This document shows positions 1 through 12,529 of a DNA stretch of 64,000 bases, in pieces. The notes under the pieces are model-generated. The model did not search any database, was not told the origin of the DNA, and saw nothing but the letters and a program-made list of their open reading frames with translations. Numbering within the stretch: position 1 is the first letter of the stretch; each line of letters opens with the position of its first letter. Source of the stretch: Rhytidiadelphus loreus (Eukaryota; Streptophyta; Bryopsida; Hypnales; Hylocomiaceae); NCBI GenBank assembly GCA_947034895.1, contig OX344764.1, positions 38,070,935 through 38,134,934 of the forward strand, read 5' to 3'. Position numbers and translations under genes: made by a program.

Positions 1-1166
1 TGGGAAGTTTTAGATAAATTTATTTTTGGAGATGAAACCTACTTGTAATCATTAATCCCTCAAGTACAAAGTGGACACAATGAGTCCTCTTCAAATGGAA
101 AATTCTCGATAGGGTGAAACAAATCTCAATATTTTACAAACTAGTATCTGTAGAATTGAAATTTTACATACTTGTTGCATTATTTGATTTTGAAAATTTG
201 AATGTGAGAAATATTTACAAAAATTATTTAGAAAATGTGGTCTACTAGAAAAAAGGAGCACATACAATGTTTTTCCAATGAAAGAAATAGTAGAAATAGA
301 AAAAAAAAATTCTTAAACAATCCTAGTCTTTACTTTATACAAATAAATTGTGTTTGAAGAATTTTTTTTAAATTTGTATTTTTAGCAATTTAAAAAATAA
401 TAGGTTCAACCTAGTGTGATGAAGAACACAAAATATATAAAAATGAATCCAAATATTTTAAAGATGTCCCAAACAATATACAAATAATACAAGTTATTAA
501 ATCACAATTACAATATTGCATGTTTCACATTTACAACAAGATGAATTGAAAATATCATTTTTGATGTAGAAATACGTTACAAACATACATAAATAAGGTC
601 CATAAGACCATAATTGTGATACATGAGGGGTCATCATATTTGAAAGTCAATCATATTTTTCACTACATAAGCACCAATATTTTTTGTATGGGATATATTG
701 TTGACAATTTACATTTTAAGATGTAAATATAAGTATAAGGGTGTAGGAAAATATCAAAATAACTTCAATTACAATTTTTTTGTATAAATGCAATATTTAA
801 TCTTGAACTAAATTAAATTACATTAAATTGCTTAAAGCATTTTTTGTAACATCCTCTAATACAATAACAAAATAATACAATTGCTTGTATTATGTATATT
901 TTGTTGTTTCAAACTATTAATGCATTTTACAACAAAACTTAAAGAACACTTCAAGTTATAAATGTATGTTCCACATTTGTAAAGTGGCACATCATAATTG
1001 ATGTAGAAAAACTAAAAATACATTGAAAACATATATAAATAAATCTATGAGGTCTATACAAGAACATATGTTGTACATCATGATAATCACATCTTAAAAA
1101 AATAAAGAAATAAAAAATATTCCACACATTACACCAATGTTTTTGGTAACTAATGTAAAATTGAAA

Positions 1167-1193
1167 GTTTAGGGTTTAGGGTTTAGGGTTTAG
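1167..1193 (+). repeat. Interstitial TTTAGGG repeats in A'
   Basis: There are just under four head-to-tail copies of the plant telomere heptamer. The equivalent site in element B (42338-42368) has about one unit more, so this is a small length-variable array inside a mobile element and not a chromosome end. Confidence 0.9.
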
Positions 1194-2981
1194 AATGCAT
1201 ATTTAAATGTGAGAAAGAATAACTTGAATTACCTTTTCTTTAAAAACATTCTTACTACATAGGATGCTTATAGCATTAAATAGCAATCTTAGAAAGCAAA
1301 TCTGTACTTCTTAGAATACACTATTTCTGTACAAGTGGACAGCTGTGTAAACAAGTCAGGAGTCAACTGTCAAACAAGCCAACAGTCAACTGTCGAATAA
1401 CTCGACGAGCAGTCAACAATTACACAAGGTGGACAATTGTTTAAAAATAAGACAAAAATGGGCGTCCAAAATTTGCCGTCCGAAGTGGGCCGTCTGAAGT
1501 GGCCAACTGAGACCAACTGTCCAAATTCGGACTAGCTGTCCGAAATAAAATGTAAGAAAAGTCAATGTTCAAACCTCATTTTCGCATAGTAGAATACATT
1601 TTTTTGAAAAGCTTTGAACTAGAAAAAGTTTGGAAATCAAGCAAGGTTTCATCTCCAATAATCCGTTTCAAGTTTGGACCTTCCACCAAAAAGTTATGGA
1701 CAAGTTTCTGAGGGTGTGTGTGAGCCCCAAATTCGTCACTTGGGACTCATTTTTTTTTTTTTTTAGTTTATTACAAATTAAGGCATAAAGTAGTACAAAA
1801 AGCCCAAAAAAGAGTGTAGAACCAAAATAGGTATGTCACGTACCAGTATAGCATTTGGTCATAAATAGCCTTTTATCCATAGATTACCCATAAAACCCAC
1901 TTGTATATAGGTTAGAACCCGTAATTAGTGGGAAACAATAGGGCTACTAGGAACTTACCCAAAATAGCCCAAAACCTAGTGCATGTGACCATGATAGGCT
2001 AAATTAGTCTTAGGAGAATTAGGGGGGTCCCCACGTAAATCTCCAAAGATAGGTTCTAGTTTCCCCATTCCACCGACGAAACATTAGGAATCCAAATTGT
2101 TAGCTTGCAGGTGTTACTTGTCCCAAGACAGGCCGCATGGAGGAATCCACAGCCGCCGGATAGTGTTCTTGGATCTAGAATATGTCGGGGTGTCCACGGC
2201 AAAACCCATTCGCCAAGATTTCCTCACATGTGAAAGATTCCCTGACTGCCGGTAATTCAACCGAAGTCAATTTTCACCTCGCCACCAACTATGTGCCAGA
2301 ATAGCCCAAGACTTGGCACGTGGCTTGGGGGACTCCATGAGAGGTTCCCCCAAAAGTCTCGGTTTTCTCTGATTTCCAAAGGATCTTTTTTCGAGCGGTC
2401 AATCGCCAAAGGCCACGTTGGGAAATTCATGGAAAATACCCAGGCCGCGGTAAAATCTCACTAAAAATTAGACTAGCATCTTTTATGTTAATAACGCGCC
2501 CCGACAAATTTCATGGTGTTCCAATAGCGGGAAGCAGCCGAAACTGACAACATCCCCCCAATTAATAATTACGGCAAGATCTTTGCGGGGTTGACCGGCA
2601 TCCCGGGAGCGTACAAAGTCAGAACGAAGACATCAAGGAGCCTTTTCTTACTCCCTAGAGCCTCCCCAACAACCCTAGCTAGTTACCCAAGCCAAAAGAG
2701 GTAAACCCCAAAAGTTAGGTTTTTACCCTTTTAATTGACTCTGGTTGGCACTAGTTTCCGATGGGTTTTTTGTGATAGAAATAGGGGGTAGGGGATCCTT
2801 CAGGCTAAAAATGTCATTTTGAAGCCATTGGCGCAATCCATTTGCAATTCCGAGCTAAACTCCAAAAGTTAGAGGTTAGGACCAGCGTAAAACCCAAAAT
2901 TAGGTGAAAATCTCAAATTTGGATGAAAATCCGGATGGATGAGGTTACTCGTCGAGGGGGGGGAGTGGGCCCTTGGAAACC

Positions 2982-2989
2982 TATAAAAG
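2982..2989 (+). promoter_or_regulatory. TATA box of LTR A
   Basis: TATAAAAG is followed by a GC-rich stretch and then a TC-rich stretch typical of a plant start-site region. The same box is at the same place in LTR D (54579-54586) and LTR C (25303-25310, minus). It implies a U3 of about 1.3 kb and a very long R-U5. Confidence 0.75.
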
Positions 2990-3656
2990 GGGGCCCTTCT
3001 CTCTCCCAAAACACCCCCAATACTTGTTTTGGGTCCGTGGATCCAAGTTATCTTGGAATTTTTGGCATTTAGGCCAAAAAACCTCTACGGTGTTTTTGGA
3101 GCACTTTTGGCTTCCGTTGTTGTTCTATTTGCAGCTTTTAAGGTTTTTGGAGTCTTTTTTCTTGTACATATGTACTTTGTGTGTCTTCTTTTGAATATCT
3201 TTGGGTCACGTTTGAAGAGTTTTTAGTGAAGTCACTACCAGAAGAAAACAATCCAAATGAAGACAAATTCAACAGAAAATGTGTTGGTTTTCTCTGTGGG
3301 TTAGGAACACTTGGTTCGGACTCCTTATTAACACATTTTCTGCTGATTTTCTCTTGGATCGAACACAATTAAAAAAATAAAAAAATAAAAACAATTTTTT
3401 TTTGGCTGCCCGAAATTTCCGGGCAAGGAAAAAATAATATTTATGGAAACTGCCCGGAATTTACGGGCAGCCTTGCCATTAGGCCATTGCCGCCATGGGG
3501 GGTCGAACTTGAGACCTCCCATGTACAAGCCCCATGAACTAACCACCACATCTCCCATTGCAACTATATATCTATTTAGAAATAAAAAATATACTTAACC
3601 ATTTAAAATTCTATGTTTCTTAGGTCAGCTGACTTTGGTAGCCGTTTAGGCATAGC

Positions 3657-3955
3657 AAATTAATTTTTTTGAAAAAACTTTGAACTAAGAAAAGTTTCTA
3701 AATGAAGCTAAGATTCATCTCCAAAAATCCGTTTGGTATTTCAATTCTCCAATCAAAAGTTATGGAAAAAATCAGAGAGGGTGTTTGAAAATGTAGAAAA
3801 AAATGTCCATTTGAACCCCCCTCTGATGTTTTGTCCATAACGTTTGATTTGAGGATTGAAATATCAAACGGTTTTTTGGAGATGAAACTTAGCTTCATCT
3901 AGCAACTTTTCTTGGTTTGAAGTTTCTTGAAAAAAGTTATTTTACTATGCCGAAA
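3657..3955. repeat. Imperfect inverted repeat inside the small CACTA element
   Basis: The left arm has AACTTTGAACTAAGAAAAG and AAGTTATGGA. The right arm has the reverse complements of the same blocks in reverse order. The arms are a diverged relative of a module of about 190 bp that recurs in hAT elements A' and B (for example 7450-7615 and 42766-42940). Confidence 0.7.
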
Positions 3956-4017
3956 TGACTGTTGAAATCTGCTGAAATTAAAGAAACACCAAATTTCAAA
4001 GTATTTCATTTTTTTCA

Positions 4018-4420
4018 TTTTTGAGTTGTTTTTTGGGCACTTTTAAGTGCTGATTTCCATTTTCGAGTTGTTTTTTGGGCACTTGGGAGTGTTATTTTGC
4101 ATTTTTGAGTTTTTTTATGGGCACTTGGGAGTGCTGTTTTGCTTTTTTGAGTTGATTTTTGGGCACTTGGGAGTGCTGATTTTCTTTTTTGAGTTGTTTT
4201 TTGGGCACTTGGGAGTGCTGTTTTGCTTTTTTGAGTTTTTTTTGGGCACTTCGGAGTGCTGTTTTGCATTTCTAAGTTGTCTTTTGGGCACTTGGGAGTG
4301 CTGATTTCCATTTTTGAGTTGTTTTTTGGGCACTTGGAAGTGTTGTTTTGCATTTTTGAGTCGTTTTTTGGGCACTTGGGAGTGCTGTTTTGCATTTCTG
4401 AGTTGTTTTTAGGGCATTTG
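4018..4420. repeat. Tandem array, unit about 43 bp, about 9 copies
   Basis: Units centre on GGGCACTTGGGAGTGCTG followed by a T-rich stretch. Open frames on both strands here are by-products of the repeat, since the unit lacks stops, and are not genes. Confidence 0.9.
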
Positions 4421-4498
4421 TAGGTGGTGTTTTTAAATTTTTTGAGTGTTTTTTTGGTGTTTTAAGGTGATGTTTGCAAGTTTTCTAGTATTATTATG

Positions 4499-4552
4499 GT
4501 ATTTCAAAAGATTCCAAAAAGATTCCAAAAGATTCCAAAAGATTCCAAAATT
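4499..4552 (+). repeat. Short tandem repeat AAAAGATTCC
   Basis: Four to five head-to-tail copies of AAAAGATTCC lie near the right end of the small CACTA element. Confidence 0.8.
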
Positions 4553-4899
4553 CTAAAAAATGTAACAAAATTATGTTGGTTTTTATTTAACCAACACAAA
4601 ACGTGTTAATGCGGTCTAAAAAATTGTGTTTGATGAGGAAAAATCATTTTCATGTTGATTCCAATAGAAATTTGTTGATTTTGTCTTGGTTTTCACTACT
4701 TCTCTAGTAGTGAGTTTATCTTGTGTCGTGCACTAACCCCAGAGTAACCCCCCACCGTACCTTGGCGATGCCGCTTTGGGGGGCCTTTGGTGCATAAGTC
4801 TCTTAACGTTACTATCTTGCGTGTACGTGTGCCTTGGAAGAAAAATCTAACTATAGTAACCCTCTTCTTTGTTGTTGACGTGTGGACCCCACCCTTCGG

Positions 4900-5205
4900 G
4901 GGACGGCGAAGCTTTGACCTTGTGACCCCTTAGTCCTAAAGAGTGTGTTAAAACGAGTCCTAGACGGCGGAGCTTTGAACCTCAACCCATTGCAAGTCCT
5001 AAAGTCGGTGTTAAAACCGATTCTACGGCGAAGCTTTGGACCCCGGTAGGTCTAAGTTCCAAAGTTTAGTTTCCAAGATTTTCTTGGGAAAAATTAAAGT
5101 TTAGCTCCCAAGATACCCCCTAGGTGGTAGAAAGGCGGAAGAACCCCCCCCGCCTTGAGATAGCTTGGTTAAACGTCCAGTCATCCCCCAACGGCGAAGC
5201 TTTGA
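4900..5205 (+). repeat. Spaced motif ACGGCGAAGCTTTG in LTR A
   Basis: ACGGCGAAGCTTTG or a one-base variant occurs near 4902, 4962, 5024 and 5190, at irregular spacing. The same motif recurs in LTR D (55011, 55074, 55134, variant 55298), in LTR C (minus strand, 24757, 24818, 24880) and in the diverged LTR E (minus strand, 29803-30125). Confidence 0.75.
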
Positions 5206-5329
5206 CTTCGAAAACCTTACATTTAGTCTAGCCTTGTTTCACCTTGTCCGCAATAAGTAATATCCAGTTTAGTTTTAGTTGAGTGGGTTCCCATACGGGA
5301 ACCCGAGGTTAAGGAGGGAAGTGAAAAAA

Positions 5330-5582
5330 ACCCAGGGCCAGCCAACTAGAGCCAGGTACCAGCCAGGGCCAGGTACCGGACCCCAGCCAGCGGGCACCCA
5401 ACAGCAGGCGACCCAGCCAGCGGGGCAATTCAGCAGCGGGAAACCTAGCCAGCCGGGCGACCCAGCCAGTGGGCACCCAGCCAGCCTTCGGGGGGTTGGA
5501 CAGGGCCTCAGGGAGTTGGTCCAGGGCTTCGGGGAGTTGGGCAGGGGCTTCGGGGAGTTGGTCCAGGGGCTTCGGGGTGGTA
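5330..5582 (+). repeat. GC-rich degenerate minisatellite in LTR A
   Basis: CAGCCAG/CCAGGGCC-type units grade into GTTGGTCCAGGGGCTTCGGG-type units. The open frames here on both strands are low-complexity and not conserved in the other LTR copies, where the same position holds a different GC-rich minisatellite (24260-24480 and 55500-55665). Confidence 0.7.
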
Positions 5583-6520
5583 GAAAGAAAGAAAAAAAAA
5601 AGATTCAAACAAAACATACATCCAAGGGAGGGTGGGTCAGTCAAAGGGAGGGGGGGGGGAAGAAAGACAAGCTCCAAGCGGCGCCCTGCAAACCACATCC
5701 TCAACCTCTCAAACTAAACTGCACACGCCATGAATGAGGCACAAGCAAGCAAGGGTGTGATATAGGAGAAGGAGAAGAAGGAGAAGATCAATAGTTTAGA
5801 GATAAGATAAAGGGGGAAATCTAAGGAAGGATTAGTGACCATTGGTGCAAGGTTTAGGATGACGCAAAGGAATGACGATGTAAGTGGGTAGTTAGAGTTG
5901 CCATGGGTTAGCGTCATAAGCGTAAGAGAAGATTAAGAGTTGGTGGAATAGTGTGGGAGTAAAAGAGGGGAAGATAAGGAGAAAGAAAGGGACCATTAAG
6001 GGTCTTTAGAGTGTACTACTTCGCCAAGGACTAAGCTGTAGGCATTTTACTACTTCAAAATACGTGTCGACTATGGAATACGAGCACGCGGCCGGAGGTA
6101 TGGAGGAAAATGTCGCGCATACCAACAACGATCAGGTGAGTCAGTAAATTAATCCCCAATGTTTTTCTTTTAATTTACGCTAAATTCTGTTAAGTAGTGA
6201 TTAATTTTGATTAGCAAATCGGAATTAGGGTGGACCTTGAGTTTAGACATAGAAGTTTATCGATAGGGCTAGAAGTATCTAAACCCCTCTCATACATAGA
6301 AGTTGACCGTAAAAGTAGCCAAATTAGATAGGATAGGACTAGGAATTAGTAACCGTTAGGGTCAAAACTCAACCAAGAAGTTAAACATTAGATTAGGACA
6401 AAATAATCCAATTAGGAGTTAAGGTTAAATTAGCAAATCAAAATTACCTTAGGCAATAAAGACGTAGGGTTAAGGGTAGAAAGTAAAAAGATAAATTAGA
6501 TTAAAAGGTAAATTAAATTA

Positions 6521-6745
6521 GGAGGTCAATTAAATTAGATTAAAAGACAAATTAGATTAGGAGGGAAATTAAATTAGAGGATAAATTAAATTAGGAGGTC
6601 AATTAAATTAGATTAAAAGACAAATTAGATTAGGAGGGAAATTAAATTAGAGGATAAATTAAATTAGGAGGTCAATTAAATTAGATTAAAAGACAAATTA
6701 GATTAGGAGGGAAATTAAATTAGAGGATAAATTAAATTAGGAAGA
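6521..6745 (+). repeat. 73-bp AT-rich tandem repeat in LTR A
   Basis: Units start at 6521, 6594 and 6667, each beginning GGAGGTCAATTAAATTAG. LTR C (22960-23310) and LTR D (56520-56790) have AATTTAATT-type arrays with other periods at the same position. Confidence 0.85.
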
Positions 6746-7278
6746 AGATTAATTAGATTAAAAGAGTAGCAAACAACCGGTTAGGTTAGGAAACCAAAGA
6801 GGAAATTAGGTTTAGCCTAAACCCGAAAAGTTAAACTAAGGGTCTACTTAAGTTGGAATTTAAGTTGAATCACGAGTTAAGGTTAGATAGAGAAGAAACA
6901 TTAAGTTTAGGAATCCTGTTAGCCAACCACCTCAAGAAATTAAGCACATCCAATTGACATAGGAAATCATGGACGGAACTTAGGCATCCTCCCTCAGTAC
7001 TAGGAAGGGTTAATTAGCCTAGATTCCCATAGATTAGGGTAGATTCGGTAGTAGTCCGCATAGGTTACCGTTAGGGGACGGTCAGCCCGGACTATTTCCT
7101 CGCCAATCGGGGCAACTCCGTTGTCACTTGCGAAAATTAGGAACTTAGGAAAAAAGATCCATTGCTTGGAAGGCACAATGGACCTACGCTTAGTCACCCG
7201 TTAGGTTAGAATTTAGTTAACCCTTAGAACCTGGTTGTGTCCGATTAATTACCAAGGGTAGGTAATTAAGCGCCCACA

Positions 7279-9000
7279 GGGTGTTAGGAAATTTGAAAAA
7301 AATTAGGCGTCAGAAGTGGCTGTCGGTAATGGGCCGTCAGAAGTGGCCGTCCGAAGTTTGGCGTCAGAAGAATCCAAGTGGAACCAGGCAACTAGCCTTC
7401 CCCCCTTCCAAATTCCGACTAGCCATACGAAATAAAATGTAAGAAAGTCAATGTTCAGACTTCATTTTCGCATAGTAGAATACATTCTTTTGAAAAGCTT
7501 TGAACTAGAAAAAGTTTGGAAATCAAGCAAGGTTTCATCTCCAACAATCCGTTTCAAGTTTGGACCTTCCACCAAGAAGTTATGGACAAGTTTCTGAGGG
7601 GGTGTTAGGAAATGTGAAAAAATCTAGGCGTCCAAAGTAGGCCGTCGGAAGTGGCCATCGGAAGTGTCTATGGTCAATTGGTCATATTCTTAATAATATA
7701 AAACTAATCAAGCGTATTAAGGTTCTAACAATACAATTGCAAGCAAATCTCACGTTTAACTCCTAAACATCCAAACAATGTTTTTTGGCAACATAACAAT
7801 TTTAGGCAGCTCATTATAGACGAAATTTTTATTTTTTCTCTTTGGAAATTTTACACAATGTGTGGCCAAGGAGTAGCTTTAAGGCCCAACAATTTTCATA
7901 ACTTTTGACTAAATGGTTTTAAAGTTATTGCATGATATATAATTTTCAGTGTTCGATGGGCAACGCGAGCAGAAAAAAAATTCTTTGAAGATCACTTTAA
8001 AAGAAATAAAAATTTGAAATTGGTTCTCTAGATTTTTATATATATATTAAGCTTTGAATCATTTTCTACTGCTTTGAATCATTCCATTTTGATTAATGAG
8101 ATGAAAGTTATGAGGAATTTTAGTTTAGATTAGTTTGTGGTTAGATATGGAATCTCTACTCTAAAATAAACTTTGAAGTCTTTTATTTAACTCAATTTTA
8201 AATATTCTTGAAAAAAAACCCAAACATTAGGTGTATATTGTTTATTAAAACATTACAAACATTGGGATTGGCATTTTTCAATTCTATAAATAAATTGTTA
8301 ACAATTTAGTATTTTTAATCATTCTCTACTGCTTCCTACTTATCATTCTTTTCCTATATATTGTACAATTCCAAATGATCTAAAATTTTTCAAGCACCTA
8401 GCGAACTTGACTTACGGAATGAATCCAAAGAGTACTACCATTTTGGATATTTTTTATACAAATGTAACGTTGTGAAGTGCAGCTACCCATATGTTTTACA
8501 AGGCCAAAAAAAGGGTTTTGTCATTTCAAATGTTAATATATCACAATCTACATGATGGAAAATTCTAAAAAAAAATTCACAACTTTTCAAACTATTTTAC
8601 TACAAGGTCCTACGGTTTTATGTGTCTAAAACTGTTTTTCATCTAAAATTTGGTGCTTATAAATGTAAGGATACTTTTGGAGCAATTTTGGTGAAAATAT
8701 AGTCTCTAATGTTTAGTAGTGAACTAAATAATGACCAACTTGATCTTTTTGTGTGAAGATAAGGGATCTAAGAGTGTTGAAGATTACAAAGTAATATCTA
8801 GCACCTAATCTTTTGGAGAAGTCCCACACTTGGAGTCTTTGTTCAAATCAAACGTATAATATACCATTGAAAAGCTCTCAACAATACCTTTCCAATGATA
8901 TATTATAAGGCACACAAAATGATCAGACAGGGCGTCCTATTCCGACAGCCTGTTCAATCAGACGGGGCGTCCAATCAGATGACTAGGCAGACTTCAATCT
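7279..9000. other. AT-rich interior of hAT A', no gene
   Basis: This non-coding stretch is nearly identical to 42927-44640 in element B. Apart from the module of about 190 bp (7450-7615), I see no coding frame, RNA gene or other structure in it. Confidence 0.7.
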
Positions 9001-9427
9001 TTGGAGAAGTCCCATAGTTGGAGTTCTTGTCTGAATCGGATGCATTATATACCGTTGGAAAGCTCTCAAGAATATCTATCCAATGATATATTATGAGGCA
9101 TAGAAAAGTCGACGGGGGTGTCAGATGATACTGGATGACAGTGCGGACGGGCCTTTTGGATCCGACACTGCGGACGGGCGGGATTGTTAAACCATCGGAT
9201 CGGACGGGCCGTCGAAATCGGACGCCCGATCTGATCGAACGGGTCGTCGGAATTGGACACCCTATCTGATCGGACGCTGCGAACAGGCGGACATACCGGG
9301 CCGGGCGGACGTTGGAGATGCACTATATTTTGGGCCTGTAAATGAAACTAGATGTCCGGGGGGTTCCGAACGCGGACGCTGGATGTCCAAACGGGCGTCT
9401 GGACGTCTCGGCGTCCTGGCAACCTTG

Positions 9428-10397
9428 ATGGAAAACAACGCCGCTCCTCGTCTTAGTACCTGCAACCTCCACACTTGGGGCACCGTAGCTCTTGCTCATA
9501 GGGCCCTCGAAAAAGCACACAGCCTCGTTCACATGCGTGAATGGTATTATATATCAACCCCAATTTCCTCGTCAAGGCGTGCGCGGCGTAGTAGTTTCGA
9601 GGCAACTTATTGTTCCTTGGTAGGAGATGAGAGTGCAAAATACTGAACAATTCGTTGGCGCAATGGTTGCTTACACCATGCACAGTGCACAAATTCATCA
9701 ACAACACCGTAGCTGCGAGCTTGCTCGACGCAGCTTCATCGTACAGAGGCTCCATGCACTCTTGCAACACCCTGGCATCAAAGTTTCTGTCATTGTGAGA
9801 TCCGTCAGTGACTGCAGCTGGAGGGTGCTGGTCGTCATTGCCAACTCCGTCAGTCCCTAAGGAGGGAGGAATGGAGGATGCTGCTTGTCACGACATTCCT
9901 CAAACTCCGCTACGTCACCGTCGAACACTTCCATGCACTCGTCGTGGATAGAGTCTGCTGTTGAAAACGCATTCCTCACTTCTTCTTGAATTCTTTCACC
10001 CAAAAATGGTGGAGCGTCCACTGGATGCAATGCCTGATTTAGCATGCCCACTGTGTCAACATCCGCATCTAGGCCGTCCATGCCTTCTGCTGCCTCTCGT
10101 TCCGGCTGCCAGAATTCATGCTCCCACTCCTCAAGTCCTCATCAGAGGAATCCCTTGCGTAGTTGCGCCTGGGCCTCTCCAAACGCGGCAATCTGTATGC
10201 CTTCCATGACGTAGAAGGTGAGCGTGAACGTTGTGCACGAGAAGTCTCTTACGACCCTTGCAGAGAGTGCAAGGACAATGCAGCTTCTTCACATTGTATT
10301 CTCTGGCTTGTTGTAACTCCCTCAGCCAGAGGCGCTCATCTCTAAGTCTCTGTCTGCCACTGTTGGACAATGGAAGCCGAGCGGGAATCATCTTCAA
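9428..10397 (-). pseudogene. CACTA TNP2-type transposase, 5' part, broken
   Basis: This is the transposase gene of G. Three minus-strand blocks fit the N-terminal half of plant TNP2 proteins in order. The first (10397-10131) has CPCTLC and a following His-rich stretch, as in the transposase-associated domain. The second (10120-9857) is an acidic linker. The third (9795-9453) has an LPRNYYAAHAL stretch, IHAC and CPKCGGCRY, as in the region before the transposase_21 domain. The blocks are in different frames: there is a frameshift near 10135, a frame change or intron near 9860, and a stop at 9453. The frame then runs on to 9428, where hAT A' cuts it. The catalytic half would lie beyond A', outside the window. 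Assignment to TNP2 is firm at family level. Confidence 0.75.
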
Positions 10398-12506
10398 CGG
10401 GTTGGAAAATTTGTTACCACGTCATGCATAGAGCCGAAAGCGGGAGGGTGATGGAGTAGAACCTCTGAAGGGTCGGCCCTATGTGGACTTCCTTAGCCTC
10501 CAGCGGCGATACTTTCTGTTTCTGATAAATGTGAGCCACAGTGCTGCCTTCAGCACTGACTTGCATCTCTAGTAACCAGACTGCTAGTAACTCCTGAATG
10601 ACTCTAGAAGTCACTGCATAGTCGAAAAAATACACAGGTAAATGACTGACATATGACTCAGGTGAATGAATTCAGTGTAAGACATTCCACCTAACAGGCA
10701 ATTGGTAATGGAGTCAGGGTAACAACGGACTCTGTCCACAAACATGCAGAGACAAATTTGATGAAAGGCAATGAATGGAAAGTGACAGCATCATTGGCAA
10801 AATGCACATGAACAACATTACAAAGCAAGCATGGCCCTCGGTTGCAACGAGACGCATTGCAGTAGCCACACGAGGTGCCACATAGCATACTATGTGTTGG
10901 GTACGCCATAAGCCTCCTGAATGACATGAAAATAATTTGGTGGCGGCTGAACATACTTAGCCTTGCTACAATCTGAAACTTCAAATTTAACTACTGAAGG
11001 CCTGTGTACATGACTAGGAAAGCCACCGGTACATTCTCATAAGTAGTGACGGACCTTTCTCTGGAATTTCCTAAAGACAAGTTAAATGACTATTAAGCGA
11101 CTTGCACTGTGCAATAGTTCCATAAAAGACATTTACCAGTCACTGATCTTCACGGTCGGGATTACTATTGTCAGAATCCCCAATTAATTGATGCGCCGCC
11201 GAACCGCAACAACGCTCATCATGAGAGGGCGTTGCATGATCCGCAGTAATCACCAATTTGCCTACTATTGCCATGGTAGCTCATTTCCTGCTTCCCAGAT
11301 TGCGCTTCCGGCTTCGCCTCACTCTCTCTCTCGAACGACTGCAAAGCAAGAAGAGCGGCCGCCCTCCAACAACAACAGTATTGAAGCGCCGGACCTCATC
11401 GGCTGGAAATTGACAGAAGATCACTGCCTTACGTGAAGCAAAGTGTGACGGCCGAGCAGTGAGAAGACTTGCAGCGGACCATGGAAGCGCAACTAGATAG
11501 TCCACCGCCAGAGAAGGGAGCTTACGAGTTGCTGTGGGACCAAAACGTCCTCCGGTTGCGACAAATGGCGGCTCCAGCCGAGGCAGCAAGAGTGGAGCTG
11601 TAAGTTTCCGACCCTTTCCCCTCAACAGAGCCAAATCATTTTCGAGGAGTCAGTCCTTGACTTTCATGACTGGCGGAATTGTTCCTGCTAGCGTTGGAAT
11701 TAGAGCTCCACGAGTTTGACATCAGAGTGTGCTTATGCACGAGTCCAGAGATGCAAAGGACTCCTTAGTCAACCCGTAGGTGAGCGCTTTAGCAGTTCTG
11801 TCCCTCCCTGTACCTTGCACTTTTTTCGAAACACGAAGGCGGCGCAGTCGTAGGGTTTTCTACACCCAATGCTGTGTCCCAAGGATTTGTTTGCTCACGA
11901 GAGAACCACCGGAGTTGCATTGTATGACTGTGGACTTGTCGGTGACTTTGTCAGAGTCACATGGAAGTCACTTGCAAGTCCGTCAGTAGTCACTAGATAG
12001 GAACATTCTAGAACAAGGCAATCATGTACTCTAAAACCGCCACATAGGATCCGCCATGGTCGTCTTCTTCCCTTGGAAACTATGTCCTGTGTTTTATGAA
12101 AACACTTACCTGACTCCGCCTTATCGCTCAGAGTATGTATACACCAGTGTGACGTGATTTGTCCCGTAAGAGAGAACGTGTTGCTTAGAGTATGTACGCA
12201 CCAGCGTGACGTGATTTGTCCCGTAAGAGTCCCCGTGGTTGCTTGTGTTTTAGTGCCGATTAATGCCGAGGCCGTGTCAAATTTTCTGGATGTTGGGGCA
12301 GGGATAGCTCTATTGCGAAGGCCCAAGGTGGTAAACTGCCTCCCACTTGCAACAAGAGAGGCGACGGAGTTGTGCGCAGGAGTTCACGGCGGGAAGGCGT
12401 TCTAGTTAGGACAGCAAGGGAGGCAAAGGGAGGCAAGGGGAGCTGCATGATGAGGTCCACCAAAGACTCATCGTCGGAGGCGACAAAATTTGATGGCGAT
12501 GCCATC
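10398..12506. other. Central intergenic region of CACTA element G
   Basis: This lies between the leftward TNP2 gene and the rightward gene; the other part is 36811-37024. It has several AGTCAC/GTGACT words (for example 10600-10620 and 11945-12000), matching the motif of the right subterminal region. A duplicated block contains CACCAGTGTGACGTGATTTGTCCCG-like sequence (near 12140 and 12200). The open frames on both strands are GC-driven and resemble nothing I recognise. It probably holds the divergent promoters. Confidence 0.5.
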
Positions 12507-12529
12507 CAGGGTTGACGAATTTTAACGTC

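Larger units (their letters stand above)
3233..4712. mobile_element. Non-autonomous CACTA element inside LTR A
   Basis: It begins CACTACCAGAAGAAAAC, ends with TAGTAGTG (minus strand CACTACTAGAGAAG), and is flanked by AGT at 3230-3232 and 4713-4715. LTR D runs uninterrupted through this point (near 54827), proving an insertion. There is no transposase. The interior has an imperfect inverted repeat (about 3657-3790 against 3825-3955), a 43-bp tandem array and a short AAAAGATTCC array. Confidence 0.85.
1717..7278 (+). mobile_element. Long solo-LTR-like element A, containing a nested CACTA element
   Basis: It starts TGTG(TG)AGCCCCAAATTCGTC and ends GGTAATTAAGCGCCCACA, with TG...CA termini. It is flanked by GGGTG at 1712-1716 and 7279-7283. 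Element B has the uninterrupted sequence CTGAGGGGGTGTTAGG at the same place, so the insertion and its 5-bp TSD are well supported. There is an extra TG at the left junction compared with copies C and D. Length is 5562 bp, or about 4.08 kb without the nested CACTA element. A TATA box lies about 1.27 kb in. There is no gag, protease, RT or integrase. A solo LTR of unusual length is the best reading; a large non-coding derivative is the alternative. Confidence 0.8.
1..9427. mobile_element. hAT-type non-autonomous element A', left end outside window, interrupted by LTR A
   Basis: Positions 1-1716 and 7279-9427 together match 41162-45106 of element B almost base for base, so this is a second copy of the same element lacking about 1.1 kb of its left end. 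The right terminus, read on the minus strand, is CAAGGTTGCCAGGACG, close to B's CAGGGTTACCAGGACG. The following 8 bp, ATGGAAAA (9428-9435), should be the TSD. No protein-coding gene is visible. A' is inserted in the TNP2 transposase gene of G. A tandem duplication of about 185 bp (from 8811 and from 8996) lies near the right end and is also present in B. Confidence 0.8.

Noticed and set aside
1167..1193. Chromosome end or telomere
   Set aside because: Only about four units, inside a transposon, repeated at the same site in another copy.
4015..4395. Long open frames on both strands at 4015-4395
   Set aside because: Both come from a 43-bp tandem repeat lacking stops; translations are repetitive and mirror each other.
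4018..4420. CRISPR-like array
   Set aside because: Units are contiguous without unique spacers, in a plant transposon.
5279..5737. Pro/Gly-rich open frame at 5279-5737 and its antisense partner
   Set aside because: Minisatellite sequence that differs completely in the other LTR copies; no conservation of protein.
1717..7278. Reading LTR A (and C, D, E) as complete LTR retrotransposons
   Set aside because: The two ends of each element do not match each other and there is no gag, RT or integrase; A, C and D align with each other end to end instead.
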